Assembly (NCBI GenBank): GCA_903858055.1
Contig: CAIOHM010000052.1
Span: forward strand, 1-5,065
DNA from: an uncultured delta proteobacterium
GTDB lineage: Bacteria > Myxococcota_A > Polyangia > Polyangiales > Polyangiaceae
Reading direction: 5' to 3'
Length of the DNA stretch: 5,065 nucleotides
Shown here: in pieces, positions 1 through 4,795 of the stretch
Layout of the letters: every line of letters begins with the position of its first letter
Position numbering within the stretch: the stretch's first letter is position 1
Made by a program: the position numbers and the translations under genes
Notes under the pieces: model-generated
Database searches by the model: none
Seen by the model: only the letters and a program-made list of their open reading frames with translations
Told to the model about the DNA's origin: nothing

Positions 1-128
1 AGGTTGTCGACGCAGAAGTAGCCGAGGTCTTCGAGCGCCTTCAGCGCCGTGGATTTCCCCGCTCCCGAGAGCCCCGTCACGACGACGACGATGGGCTTGG
101 CTGGCTTCGGCGAGAGCGACGCGGTCAC
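1..128 (-). CDS. rapZ: RapZ, P-loop nucleotide-binding adaptor protein (5' part only)
   Basis: Only the first 42 codons lie in the window; the rest runs off the left edge. The N-terminus has a hydrophobic beta strand (IVVVV, residues 13-17), then a Walker A loop GLSGAGKS (19-26), then ALEDLGYFCVDN (31-42), the diagnostic RapZ/YvcJ family opening. In E. coli, RapZ binds the small RNA GlmZ and presents it to RNase E, controlling glucosamine-6-phosphate synthase; in other bacteria its role is less clear, so function here is inferred from family and neighbourhood. The start is a GTG at 128..126 whose last two bases belong to the TGA stop of hprK (GTGA overlap, 128..125), which implies translational coupling. 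An AAGGG Shine-Dalgarno-like sequence (plus-strand 135-139) sits 6 nt upstream. Family membership is very secure; completeness cannot be judged. Confidence 0.95.
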   Translation of the reverse strand, partial: MTASLSPKPAKPIVVVVTGLSGAGKSTALKALEDLGYFCVDN

Positions 129-1258
129 TTCGAGCCCTTCGGTCCGACGCCGCCGCGCATGACCCACGCGTGGCTCTCGCCGCTCAGCGGTCCGCTCTCC
201 TCACGCTCGTTCGTGTCCCAGGCGACCTCGTGCGTGGTCACGTCGAGGTAGCTCGGCACTGGCACCGGGATGTGCGCGGGGGCCTCACCGCCAACGCCCG
301 GGCGGCGGCTCGTGCGCAAGCGCTCGATGAAGTCTTTGGAGGTGTTCACCCCGCGACGACGGAGGAGCTCATTTCGTGCGGCGATTTCCAAGATCGCACC
401 GAGGTCTCGCGCGGGCCGCACCGGAACGGTGACCTCGCGGATCGGGACCTCGAGGAGCCGATGGTACTCGTCGTCGATGCCGAGGCGCTCGTACTCTTCC
501 TCTTCGTTCCACTCGACGAGGCGCACGACGAGGTCGATGCGCTTGCGCTCGCGCGTGGAGGTGATGCCGAAGATCTCTTTCACGTCGAGGATGCCGAGAC
601 CGCGGATCTCGAGGTGGTGCGCGAGGCGCGAATCCGGCACGCCGAAGACGAGACCCGGCGGACGCCAGTCGCAATGCACGACGTCGTCGGCGACGAGGCG
701 ATGGCCGCGCATGATGAGCTCGAGCGCGCACTCGCTCTTGCCGATGCCGCTCTTGCCGAGGATGAGCACGCCCACCGTAAAGATGTCGACGAGCACGCCG
801 TGGAGCGACGCGCGGGGCGCCAGGCGCTCGTCGAGGAGCGCGTGGATGGCGTTGATCGTGCGGCTCGATCGCGACTCGGAGAGGTAGACCGGCACCCCGA
901 GCTTGTCGGCCTCTTCGATCACGGAGACGTGGGGCCGGTTGTTGCCCGTGACGATCACGCACGAGAGCCCGAGACCGTAGAAGAAGCGCATCGCCTCGTG
1001 CTTCTTCTCGTCGGGCAACGTGGCGAGGAACGAGATCTCGGTTTCGCCGAGGATCTGCACGCGCGTCGGCACGACGCCGTAACCGTGACCCACGAGCGCG
1101 AGGCCGGTCTTTTGCACGCGCGGGTGCGTGACGAGGCGCTCGCTCGCCGCGTGCCCGCCCGCGAGCAACCCAAGCTTCACCCCGAGCATGGAGTCGTTCA
1201 CGAGGTCCGCCGTCGTGAGGCGAGGCATTTGCGGTTGGCGACTCGTACGCGGGGTCAT
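125..1258 (-). CDS. hprK: HPr kinase/phosphorylase, full-length with C-terminal extension
   Basis: This 377-residue bifunctional enzyme phosphorylates a serine of HPr (Ser46 in Gram-positives) using ATP or pyrophosphate and removes it by phosphorolysis, acting in the cytosol. The N-terminal domain is present (about 12-145, including VQILGETEISFL at 67-78). The kinase domain follows: His153 in HGVLVDIF, Walker A GKSGIGKS (168-175), HRLVADD with the two aspartates (186-192), the HprK signature LEIRGLGILDV (216-226), and VPVRPARDL (278-286). The conserved fold should end near FIERL (310-314), leaving about 60 extra Gly/Pro/Arg-rich residues; Bacillus and Lactobacillus enzymes are about 310-320 residues long. 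ATG at 1258 overlaps the ptsN stop as ATGA. No good ribosome site precedes it, so coupling is likely. Met11 (1228) is an alternative start that also fits the family N-terminus. The 3' end overlaps rapZ by 4 nt. No HPr gene is visible; it probably lies beyond rapZ. Confidence 0.97.
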   Translation of the reverse strand: MTPRTSRQPQMPRLTTADLVNDSMLGVKLGLLAGGHAASERLVTHPRVQKTGLALVGHGYGVVPTRVQILGETEISFLATLPDEKKHEAMRFFYGLGLSCVIVTGNNRPHVSVIEEADKLGVPVYLSESRSSRTINAIHALLDERLAPRASLHGVLVDIFTVGVLILGKSGIGKSECALELIMRGHRLVADDVVHCDWRPPGLVFGVPDSRLAHHLEIRGLGILDVKEIFGITSTRERKRIDLVVRLVEWNEEEEYERLGIDDEYHRLLEVPIREVTVPVRPARDLGAILEIAARNELLRRRGVNTSKDFIERLRTSRRPGVGGEAPAHIPVPVPSYLDVTTHEVAWDTNEREESGPLSGESHAWVMRGGVGPKGSK

Positions 1259-1728
1259 GGCTTGACGGCGCCCTCTTCGTCGGCGATGCAGCGCATCGCG
1301 TCTTCGCCGCTGCGGACCTCGAGCAGGCGCGAGCGGAACGCCTGCGTCCTCAAGATCCGCGAGATGCGTGCGAGGGTCTTCAAGTGTTCGCCGGCGGCGC
1401 GCTTCGGACTCAGCACCGCGACGATGATGTGCACCGGGCGACCGTCGATCGCGTCGAAGTCGATGGGCGGCCGCGAGAGGATGATCGCCGCGATCTGGTT
1501 CTCGAGGCCCGCGATCGCGCCGTGAGGGATCGCCACGCTCTCGCCGAGACCGGTGGATTGCAGATCTTCGCGCTCACGCAAAACGCGCTCGACTTCCTCG
1601 CGATCGAGCGAAGTGGTCTCGGAGACCACCTGCGCGAGCAGCGACAAACACGCGCGCTTCGTCAGCGGTGCACTTTGCGCGGGCACCACGTGCACGCGCC
1701 CCGGATGGAGGAGATCGACGAGCCCCAT
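1255..1728 (-). CDS. ptsN: PTS IIA-like nitrogen regulatory protein PtsN (EIIA-Ntr)
   Basis: A 157-residue single-domain EIIA of the fructose/mannitol type, matching the usual EIIA-Ntr length of about 150-165. It is the terminal phosphoacceptor of the regulatory PTS (PtsP/PtsI to HPr to PtsN). It transports nothing itself but controls partner proteins according to phosphorylation state. The active-site block is REREDLQSTGLGESVAIPHG (51-70), with phospho-accepting His69 (His73 in E. coli). The second conserved histidine is His115 in GEHLKTLA, corresponding to the HLKLLA-type motif that assists phosphotransfer. The start is ATG at 1728; no convincing Shine-Dalgarno sequence precedes it, and no better in-frame start was seen. 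Its stop overlaps the hprK start (ATGA). A strong terminator lies upstream (1792-1826), so it probably has its own promoter in the roughly 60-nt gap or depends on read-through from hpf. Confidence 0.96.
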   Translation of the reverse strand: MGLVDLLHPGRVHVVPAQSAPLTKRACLSLLAQVVSETTSLDREEVERVLREREDLQSTGLGESVAIPHGAIAGLENQIAAIILSRPPIDFDAIDGRPVHIIVAVLSPKRAAGEHLKTLARISRILRTQAFRSRLLEVRSGEDAMRCIADEEGAVKP

Positions 1729-1791
1729 GACGCCGTCACATCTAGCAAAGGAAGCGCGATCGCTGCCGCGTTTTTCGGCGTGATTTGGCGC

Positions 1792-1826
1792 AAAAAAAGC
1801 CGCGAACCCGCTTGGGGCTCACGGCT
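1792..1826 (-). terminator. Rho-independent terminator downstream of hpf
   Basis: Read on the minus strand, AGCCGTGAGCCC pairs with GGGTTCGCGGCT across the 5-nt loop CAAGC. This gives a 12-bp stem (ten Watson-Crick pairs and two G-U pairs) followed directly by six more T residues (plus-strand A run 1792-1798). It begins 27 nt after the hpf stop codon. The opposite orientation has no T run after the stem, so it should act only on transcripts from rpoN/hpf. A second GC-only stem (CCGCCC/GGGCGG, plus-strand 1832-1852) lies between it and hpf and may help. It separates hpf from ptsN-hprK-rapZ. Confidence 0.85.
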
Positions 1827-1852
1827 TCGTCCCGCCCGCGCGGGCAGGGCGG

Positions 1853-2200
1853 TCAGTCGTCTTCGGCGACGTCGGGGAGCATCCGCGACGACGCGCGCTC
1901 GGCCCCCTTGATCTTCGCCGCGGCGGCTTCCTTGAGCTCACGGATCTGACGCTCGAGCTTGTCGACGACCCGATCGATGGAGACGTACATGTCTTCCGAA
2001 GACTCGGTCGCGTGGAAGCGCTCGGGTCCCGAGTGGAGCTCGGCTTCGACGTGGTGGATGCGGTGTTGCTGCGTACTGAGCGTGACCTGCACCTTCATCG
2101 GCGCACGGAGAAAGCGCTGCAGTCGGGCGAGCTTTTCCTGGGCGTGGGTCTTGAGACCGTCGCTGCCATCCATCTGCCGAAACGTGAACGCGATGTTCAT
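1853..2200 (-). CDS. hpf: Ribosome hibernation promoting factor, short form (HPF/YfiA family)
   Basis: A 115-residue protein starting MNIAFTFRQMDGSDGLKTHA, followed by the family's beta-alpha-beta core: QEKLARLQRFL helix (21-31), MKVQVTLST strand (35-43), HHVEAELHS strand (49-57), ERFHATESSEDMYVSIDRVVDKLERQI (60-86). The tail is charged and Ala/Lys-rich. It binds in the decoding and tRNA channel of the 30S subunit and stops translation in stationary phase. The length is that of short HPF; the C-terminal dimerisation domain of long HPF (about 180-190 residues) is absent. The start is ATG at 2200, chosen because a GGAGG ribosome site (plus-strand 2207-2211) lies 6 nt upstream. The frame stays open upstream to a TTG at 2410, but that extension does not look like protein. 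It follows rpoN, as in many proteobacteria, but 268 nt away, and ends at a terminator. Confidence 0.95.
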   Translation of the reverse strand: MNIAFTFRQMDGSDGLKTHAQEKLARLQRFLRAPMKVQVTLSTQQHRIHHVEAELHSGPERFHATESSEDMYVSIDRVVDKLERQIRELKEAAAAKIKGAERASSRMLPDVAEDD

Positions 2201-2206
2201 GGTCTG

Positions 2207-2211
2207 CCTCC
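2207..2211 (-). promoter_or_regulatory. Ribosome binding site of hpf (GGAGG)
   Basis: GGAGG on the minus strand, six bases before the ATG at 2200. It is the strongest Shine-Dalgarno sequence noted in the window and decides the hpf start against the longer in-frame TTG (2410) extension. Confidence 0.8.
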
Positions 2212-2318
2212 GCAAGGTCGAGGGGCCGTGGCCAAAGGGGCGTGCCCGCTCATTCGACGAAACGCACCAACGAACGAGACCCTTCCCAGCGACGGACGAT
2301 TTGGTGCGCCGGAGATTC

Positions 2319-2331
2319 GTGCAATGTGCAC
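2319..2331. repeat. Perfect inverted repeat in the hpf upstream region (operator candidate)
   Basis: The sequence is GTGCA-ATG-TGCAC, with 5-bp arms and a 3-bp spacer, about 120 nt upstream of the hpf ATG in the non-coding gap after rpoN. It is the size of a small dimeric-repressor half-site pair. On the minus strand it partly overlaps a near-match to a sigma-54 promoter (TGG...GC), but the spacing there is one base short. Binding by any protein is inference. Confidence 0.3.
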
Positions 2332-2367
2332 CCACTCTCCAAGAACGCTCCGTGCTGGTGCGCGCCC

Positions 2368-2395
2368 GGTTCCACGACGATGGGGTGGAGGAACC
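2368..2395 (-). repeat. Imperfect hairpin in the rpoN-hpf gap
   Basis: On the minus strand GGTTCC(TC)CAC pairs with GTGGAACC. This gives an 8-9 bp stem with a 2-nt bulge around a loop of about 9 nt. It lies 74 nt after the rpoN stop codon and has no T run after it, so it is not an intrinsic terminator. It could stabilise the rpoN 3' end or be an element of the hpf leader. The rest of 2201-2468 shows no convincing gene. Confidence 0.3.
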
Positions 2396-2468
2396 GCAAC
2401 GACCGCGCAACGTCTCAGGTGACCGCTCCTTTCTTCGTCAACACGCCGCTCGAGCCGACGCGGAAACC

Positions 2469-4556
2469 TCAGAATAGCTTTTTTCGTTTGGTGGACGAGA
2501 GGATTCGAAGCTCCTCGCGGTACTTCGCGACCGTGCGGCGCGCGATGTCGATCCCGCCCTCTTCGCGCAGCTTCTTCACGAGATCCTCGTCCGAGAACGG
2601 CTTGCGCTTGTCCTCGCCGTCGACGAGGCGCTTGATGGCCTGCTTCACGCTCTCGGAGGCGATGTCTTCGCTCGTCTCGCGGCGGATGGATGAGTTGAAG
2701 AAGTACTTCAGCTCGAAGAGCCCGAGCGGCGTGTGGACCCACTTGTTGGTCGTGACGCGGCTGATCGTCGACTCGTGGAGCTCGAGCGGGATGGCGACGT
2801 CCTTGAGGGTCATGGGCCTCAAGTGGCTGCCGCCGCCGTCGAAGAACTCGCCCTGGAGCTCGACGATCATCTCGGTCACGCGGACGATCGTCTTGCGGCG
2901 CTTCTCGAGGGAAGCGAGCAAGTAACGGGCGTTTCGTACTTTGTCGTCGATGAAGTTCTGCGACTGCTTGCTCGTGCCCCGGAGCTGCTCGACGAGCGCC
3001 TCGTTCAAGTAGAACCTGGGCATGCCGCGGTCGTTGTCCTGCACGACCCACTTCTCGCCGTCGCGGATCACGAACACGTCGGGCGTGATGCCGATCGACT
3101 TGTCGTCCGTGTTCGTGAAGTTGCGTGCGGGACGCGACTCGAGCTCGCGGATCGACTTCACGGCCTCGTACACCTCCTCGAGCGGGACGCGCAGATCCTT
3201 GGCGATCGCCTGGTAATTCTGCTTCTCGAGGTTGCCCATGTGGCGGTCGATGATCGCCATGTCGAGGTCGTCGAAGCCGAGCACCTCCGCCTGCACGCGC
3301 AGGCACTCCTGCAAGGTGCGGCTGCACACGCCGAGCGGGTCCCAGCGCTGCATGTCGGCGAGCACCGACTCCGCGTCTTCCGGGTCGAGCCCCGCTTGCT
3401 CGGCGAGCTCCTCGAGCGTCACGGCGTCGTTGGACTCGCGCAGCGAAGGGCGCGGGCGGTCCTCCGCGAGGCTCGCGATGCGTCCGAGCGCGCGGACCTT
3501 CTCGTGGGGTTCCACGTCGATCGCCGAGACGCGCGCCAGGTGGGCGATCGCCGCCTCGAGGAGCCCGCTGCGAAGCAACGTCACGGCCTTGTTGCGCGTG
3601 CGCACCTTGAGCGCAAACCCGGGCCGAGCCTCGAGGTCGTCGAAGCCCAGGAGCGCGGCCTCGAGGCGATCGCACGCACCGTCGCCGACGCGGCCGATGT
3701 CGCGCACACAGGCGATCGCGGCCTCGTAGAACGGGCGATCGGGGGTCTTCGTCTCGCGAATCATCGCGAGCACGTCGCGCGCCGGCGGCTTGCTCTCCGA
3801 GAGGCGCATGACCTCCGCGTGCACCGAGAGCGCGTCGCGCAGCGCCTGGCGCGCCTTGGCAACGAGCCCTTCGATCTCGCTCGCCTCGGCGGGCTCGAGG
3901 TCCACGCCTGCGAAGCGCTGAAACGCCTCGCGCGCCTCGCGAAAGCGGCCGACGTTCTCGTAGAAGACGCCGAGGTTGTAGACCAAGAGCTTCGCGGTGA
4001 GGTCGCCCTCGATCGACTCGACGAGCTCGTCGATGGATCGATCGTAGGAGGTGCGGAGATCGAGGAAGCCCTTCTCGTCGAGGTTCGAGATCACGAGCTC
4101 GGCGAAGTCGCGCTCGCTCTCGGTGAAGTCGCTCGTTTGGAGCTGGAAGCGGAGGTGATCCTCGAGGGTCTCGGCCCGCGTGTAGGTGGCCTCGATCGGC
4201 GGCGCTTCACCGTCGCCAAGGCGCACCTCGCCAATCTTCTGCTGCGTCCGGTTCTCGAGGAACGCGTCCCAGTCGATGTCGTTGACATGCGCGTCTTCCT
4301 TGCGCTTCCCGAGGTCGCTCGCGTCGATGCGCTCGGACATGCCCGACGCGGCGTCAGACTCGGCGGGGGACCCGGCATCGCGCACGACGCGCCCCGTTTG
4401 GCCGTCGTCTTCCGCGAGCACCGGGTTCGACTCGAGCTCGCGCCGAATCTCCTCGACGAGCTCCGTACGCGAGAGCTGCAGCAAGCGAATCGCCTGCTGC
4501 AACTGCGGCGTCATCACGAGGTTCATCGACTGCTTGAGGGACTGACGAATCTCCAT
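2469..4556 (-). CDS. rpoN: RNA polymerase sigma-54 factor with a TPR-like insertion
   Basis: Sigma-54 directs RNA polymerase to -24/-12 promoters and needs an AAA+ activator to open DNA. Numbering from the ATG at 4556 gives 695 residues; usual length is about 480-520. Region I, which contacts activators and holds the complex closed, is canonical (MTPQLQQAIRLLQLS, 15-29). Acidic region II is about 50-130. The core-binding domain starts near LEDHLRFQL (131-139) and is interrupted at 168-376 by a helical insert. It resumes with WDPLGVCSR (405-413) and SRPARNF (474-480). The HTH is 584-605 (HESTISRVTT), and the RpoN box ARRTVAKYRE at 672-681 is perfect. The 4556 ATG has GGAG 4 nt upstream and matches family N-termini. 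An in-frame ATG at 4571 (adding MTWSA) lacks a ribosome site and abuts a hairpin. The gene is followed by hpf, as is typical; upstream lies divergent bioB, not the common lptB. Confidence 0.96.
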   Translation of the reverse strand: MEIRQSLKQSMNLVMTPQLQQAIRLLQLSRTELVEEIRRELESNPVLAEDDGQTGRVVRDAGSPAESDAASGMSERIDASDLGKRKEDAHVNDIDWDAFLENRTQQKIGEVRLGDGEAPPIEATYTRAETLEDHLRFQLQTSDFTESERDFAELVISNLDEKGFLDLRTSYDRSIDELVESIEGDLTAKLLVYNLGVFYENVGRFREAREAFQRFAGVDLEPAEASEIEGLVAKARQALRDALSVHAEVMRLSESKPPARDVLAMIRETKTPDRPFYEAAIACVRDIGRVGDGACDRLEAALLGFDDLEARPGFALKVRTRNKAVTLLRSGLLEAAIAHLARVSAIDVEPHEKVRALGRIASLAEDRPRPSLRESNDAVTLEELAEQAGLDPEDAESVLADMQRWDPLGVCSRTLQECLRVQAEVLGFDDLDMAIIDRHMGNLEKQNYQAIAKDLRVPLEEVYEAVKSIRELESRPARNFTNTDDKSIGITPDVFVIRDGEKWVVQDNDRGMPRFYLNEALVEQLRGTSKQSQNFIDDKVRNARYLLASLEKRRKTIVRVTEMIVELQGEFFDGGGSHLRPMTLKDVAIPLELHESTISRVTTNKWVHTPLGLFELKYFFNSSIRRETSEDIASESVKQAIKRLVDGEDKRKPFSDEDLVKKLREEGGIDIARRTVAKYREELRILSSTKRKKLF
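3429..4055 (-). other. In-frame TPR-like insertion inside the RpoN core-binding domain
   Basis: This encodes about 209 residues (RpoN 168-376) between SNLDEKGFL and VTLEELAEQAGL. In E. coli RpoN the equivalent segments are almost contiguous. One stretch matches the TPR consensus well: YNLGVFYENVGRFREAREAF followed by QRFAGVDLEP (about 193-222), with the Leu-Gly, Tyr, Ala and terminal Pro positions in place. A second, weaker repeat is at about 318-351 (AVTLLRSGLLEAAIAHLARV then SAIDVEP). The sequence between them is helix-like. Frame and composition match the rest of the gene, with no stop codon, so this is not a frameshift artefact. TPR folds usually bind protein partners; a regulatory or docking role here is inference. 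Confidence 0.75.
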
Positions 4557-4560
4557 CGCG

Positions 4561-4564
4561 CTCC
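4561..4564 (-). promoter_or_regulatory. Probable ribosome binding site of rpoN (GGAG)
   Basis: GGAG on the minus strand, 4 nt before the ATG at 4556. It is short and slightly close, but the in-frame ATG at 4571 has nothing comparable and directly follows a GC hairpin. It therefore supports the downstream start. Confidence 0.5.
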
Positions 4565-4572
4565 AAGTCATC

Positions 4573-4587
4573 GGGCCCGAAAGGCCC
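4573..4587 (-). repeat. GC hairpin just upstream of the rpoN start
   Basis: On the minus strand GGGCC-TTTCG-GGCCC forms a 5-bp GC stem with a 5-nt loop. It ends 1 nt before the in-frame ATG at 4571 and 17 nt before the preferred ATG at 4556. If transcribed it would hinder initiation at 4571 and leave the GGAG before 4556 free. No T run follows. Confidence 0.4.
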
Positions 4588-4638
4588 TGGCATCAGGAGG
4601 CTATCGGACTTGGCGCGACTTTCGCTAGCAAACGGCGA

Positions 4639-4655
4639 GCGCGAACGTTTCGCGC
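4639..4655. repeat. 17-bp inverted repeat in the rpoN-bioB divergent region (operator candidate)
   Basis: The sequence is GCGCGAA-CGT-TTCGCGC, with perfect 7-bp arms and a 3-bp spacer, 83 nt upstream of the rpoN ATG (4556) and 140 nt upstream of bioB. Position, symmetry and size fit a dimeric regulator site, but GC-rich composition makes chance palindromes more likely. It does not resemble the BirA operator (TTGTAAAC type). Confidence 0.35.
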
Positions 4656-4737
4656 GGCGATGCACGACGGCGCACCGCATCATGGACGGGTCCAGCGCGC
4701 ACACAGCGAGCGCCCCACGAAATGCGCGCGCTCGACG

Positions 4738-4754
4738 CGAAGACGAGGTCTTCG
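4738..4754. repeat. 17-bp inverted repeat upstream of bioB
   Basis: The sequence is CGAAGAC-GAG-GTCTTCG, again with perfect 7-bp arms and a 3-bp spacer, ending 41 nt before the bioB ATG. It has the same 7-3-7 layout as the repeat at 4639-4655 but different sequence. It could be an operator or, if transcribed, a leader hairpin. An 8-bp palindrome CGTCGACG (4757-4764) follows closely. Confidence 0.35.
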
Positions 4755-4795
4755 AACGTCGACGGAGGGACGACCTTTGGCTACGGTCCGCGCCC

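Noticed and set aside
170..1525. Plus-strand open frame of 451 codons opposite hprK and ptsN
   Set aside because: It spans two real genes on the other strand, has biased Arg/Ala/Glu/His composition and no motif. It is a GC shadow.
2315..2336. Sigma-54 (-24/-12) promoter candidate for hpf on the minus strand (TGGGTGCACATTGCA)
   Set aside because: The GG and GC elements are separated by 9 bases instead of the required 10; the -24 element also lacks the CAC. One-base spacing changes normally abolish these promoters.
2201..2410. N-terminal extension of hpf from a TTG at 2410
   Set aside because: The added 70 residues are Arg/Ser-rich and unlike the family, and the GGAGG site 6 nt before the ATG at 2200 fixes the start.
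2418..2445. TTGACG on the minus strand just after rpoN as a -35 box
   Set aside because: No acceptable -10 hexamer at 16-18 bases (best is TGAGAC), so a sigma-70 promoter is not supported.
2197..3675. Minus-strand 492-codon frame in another frame of rpoN, running into the intergenic gap
   Set aside because: Arg/Pro/Gly-rich low-complexity translation overlapping the true rpoN frame; no domain.
2733..4628. Very long plus-strand open frame (631 codons) opposite rpoN
   Set aside because: It is antisense to a gene with full family motifs. Its translation is dominated by Arg, Leu, Val, Ala, Asp and Glu with no recognisable domain, a common shadow in high-GC codon usage.
4602..4635. Sigma-70-like promoter for rpoN (TTGCTA, 17 bp, TCCGAT)
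   Set aside because: Only 4/6 and 3/6 matches to consensus; too weak in this base composition to list as a feature.
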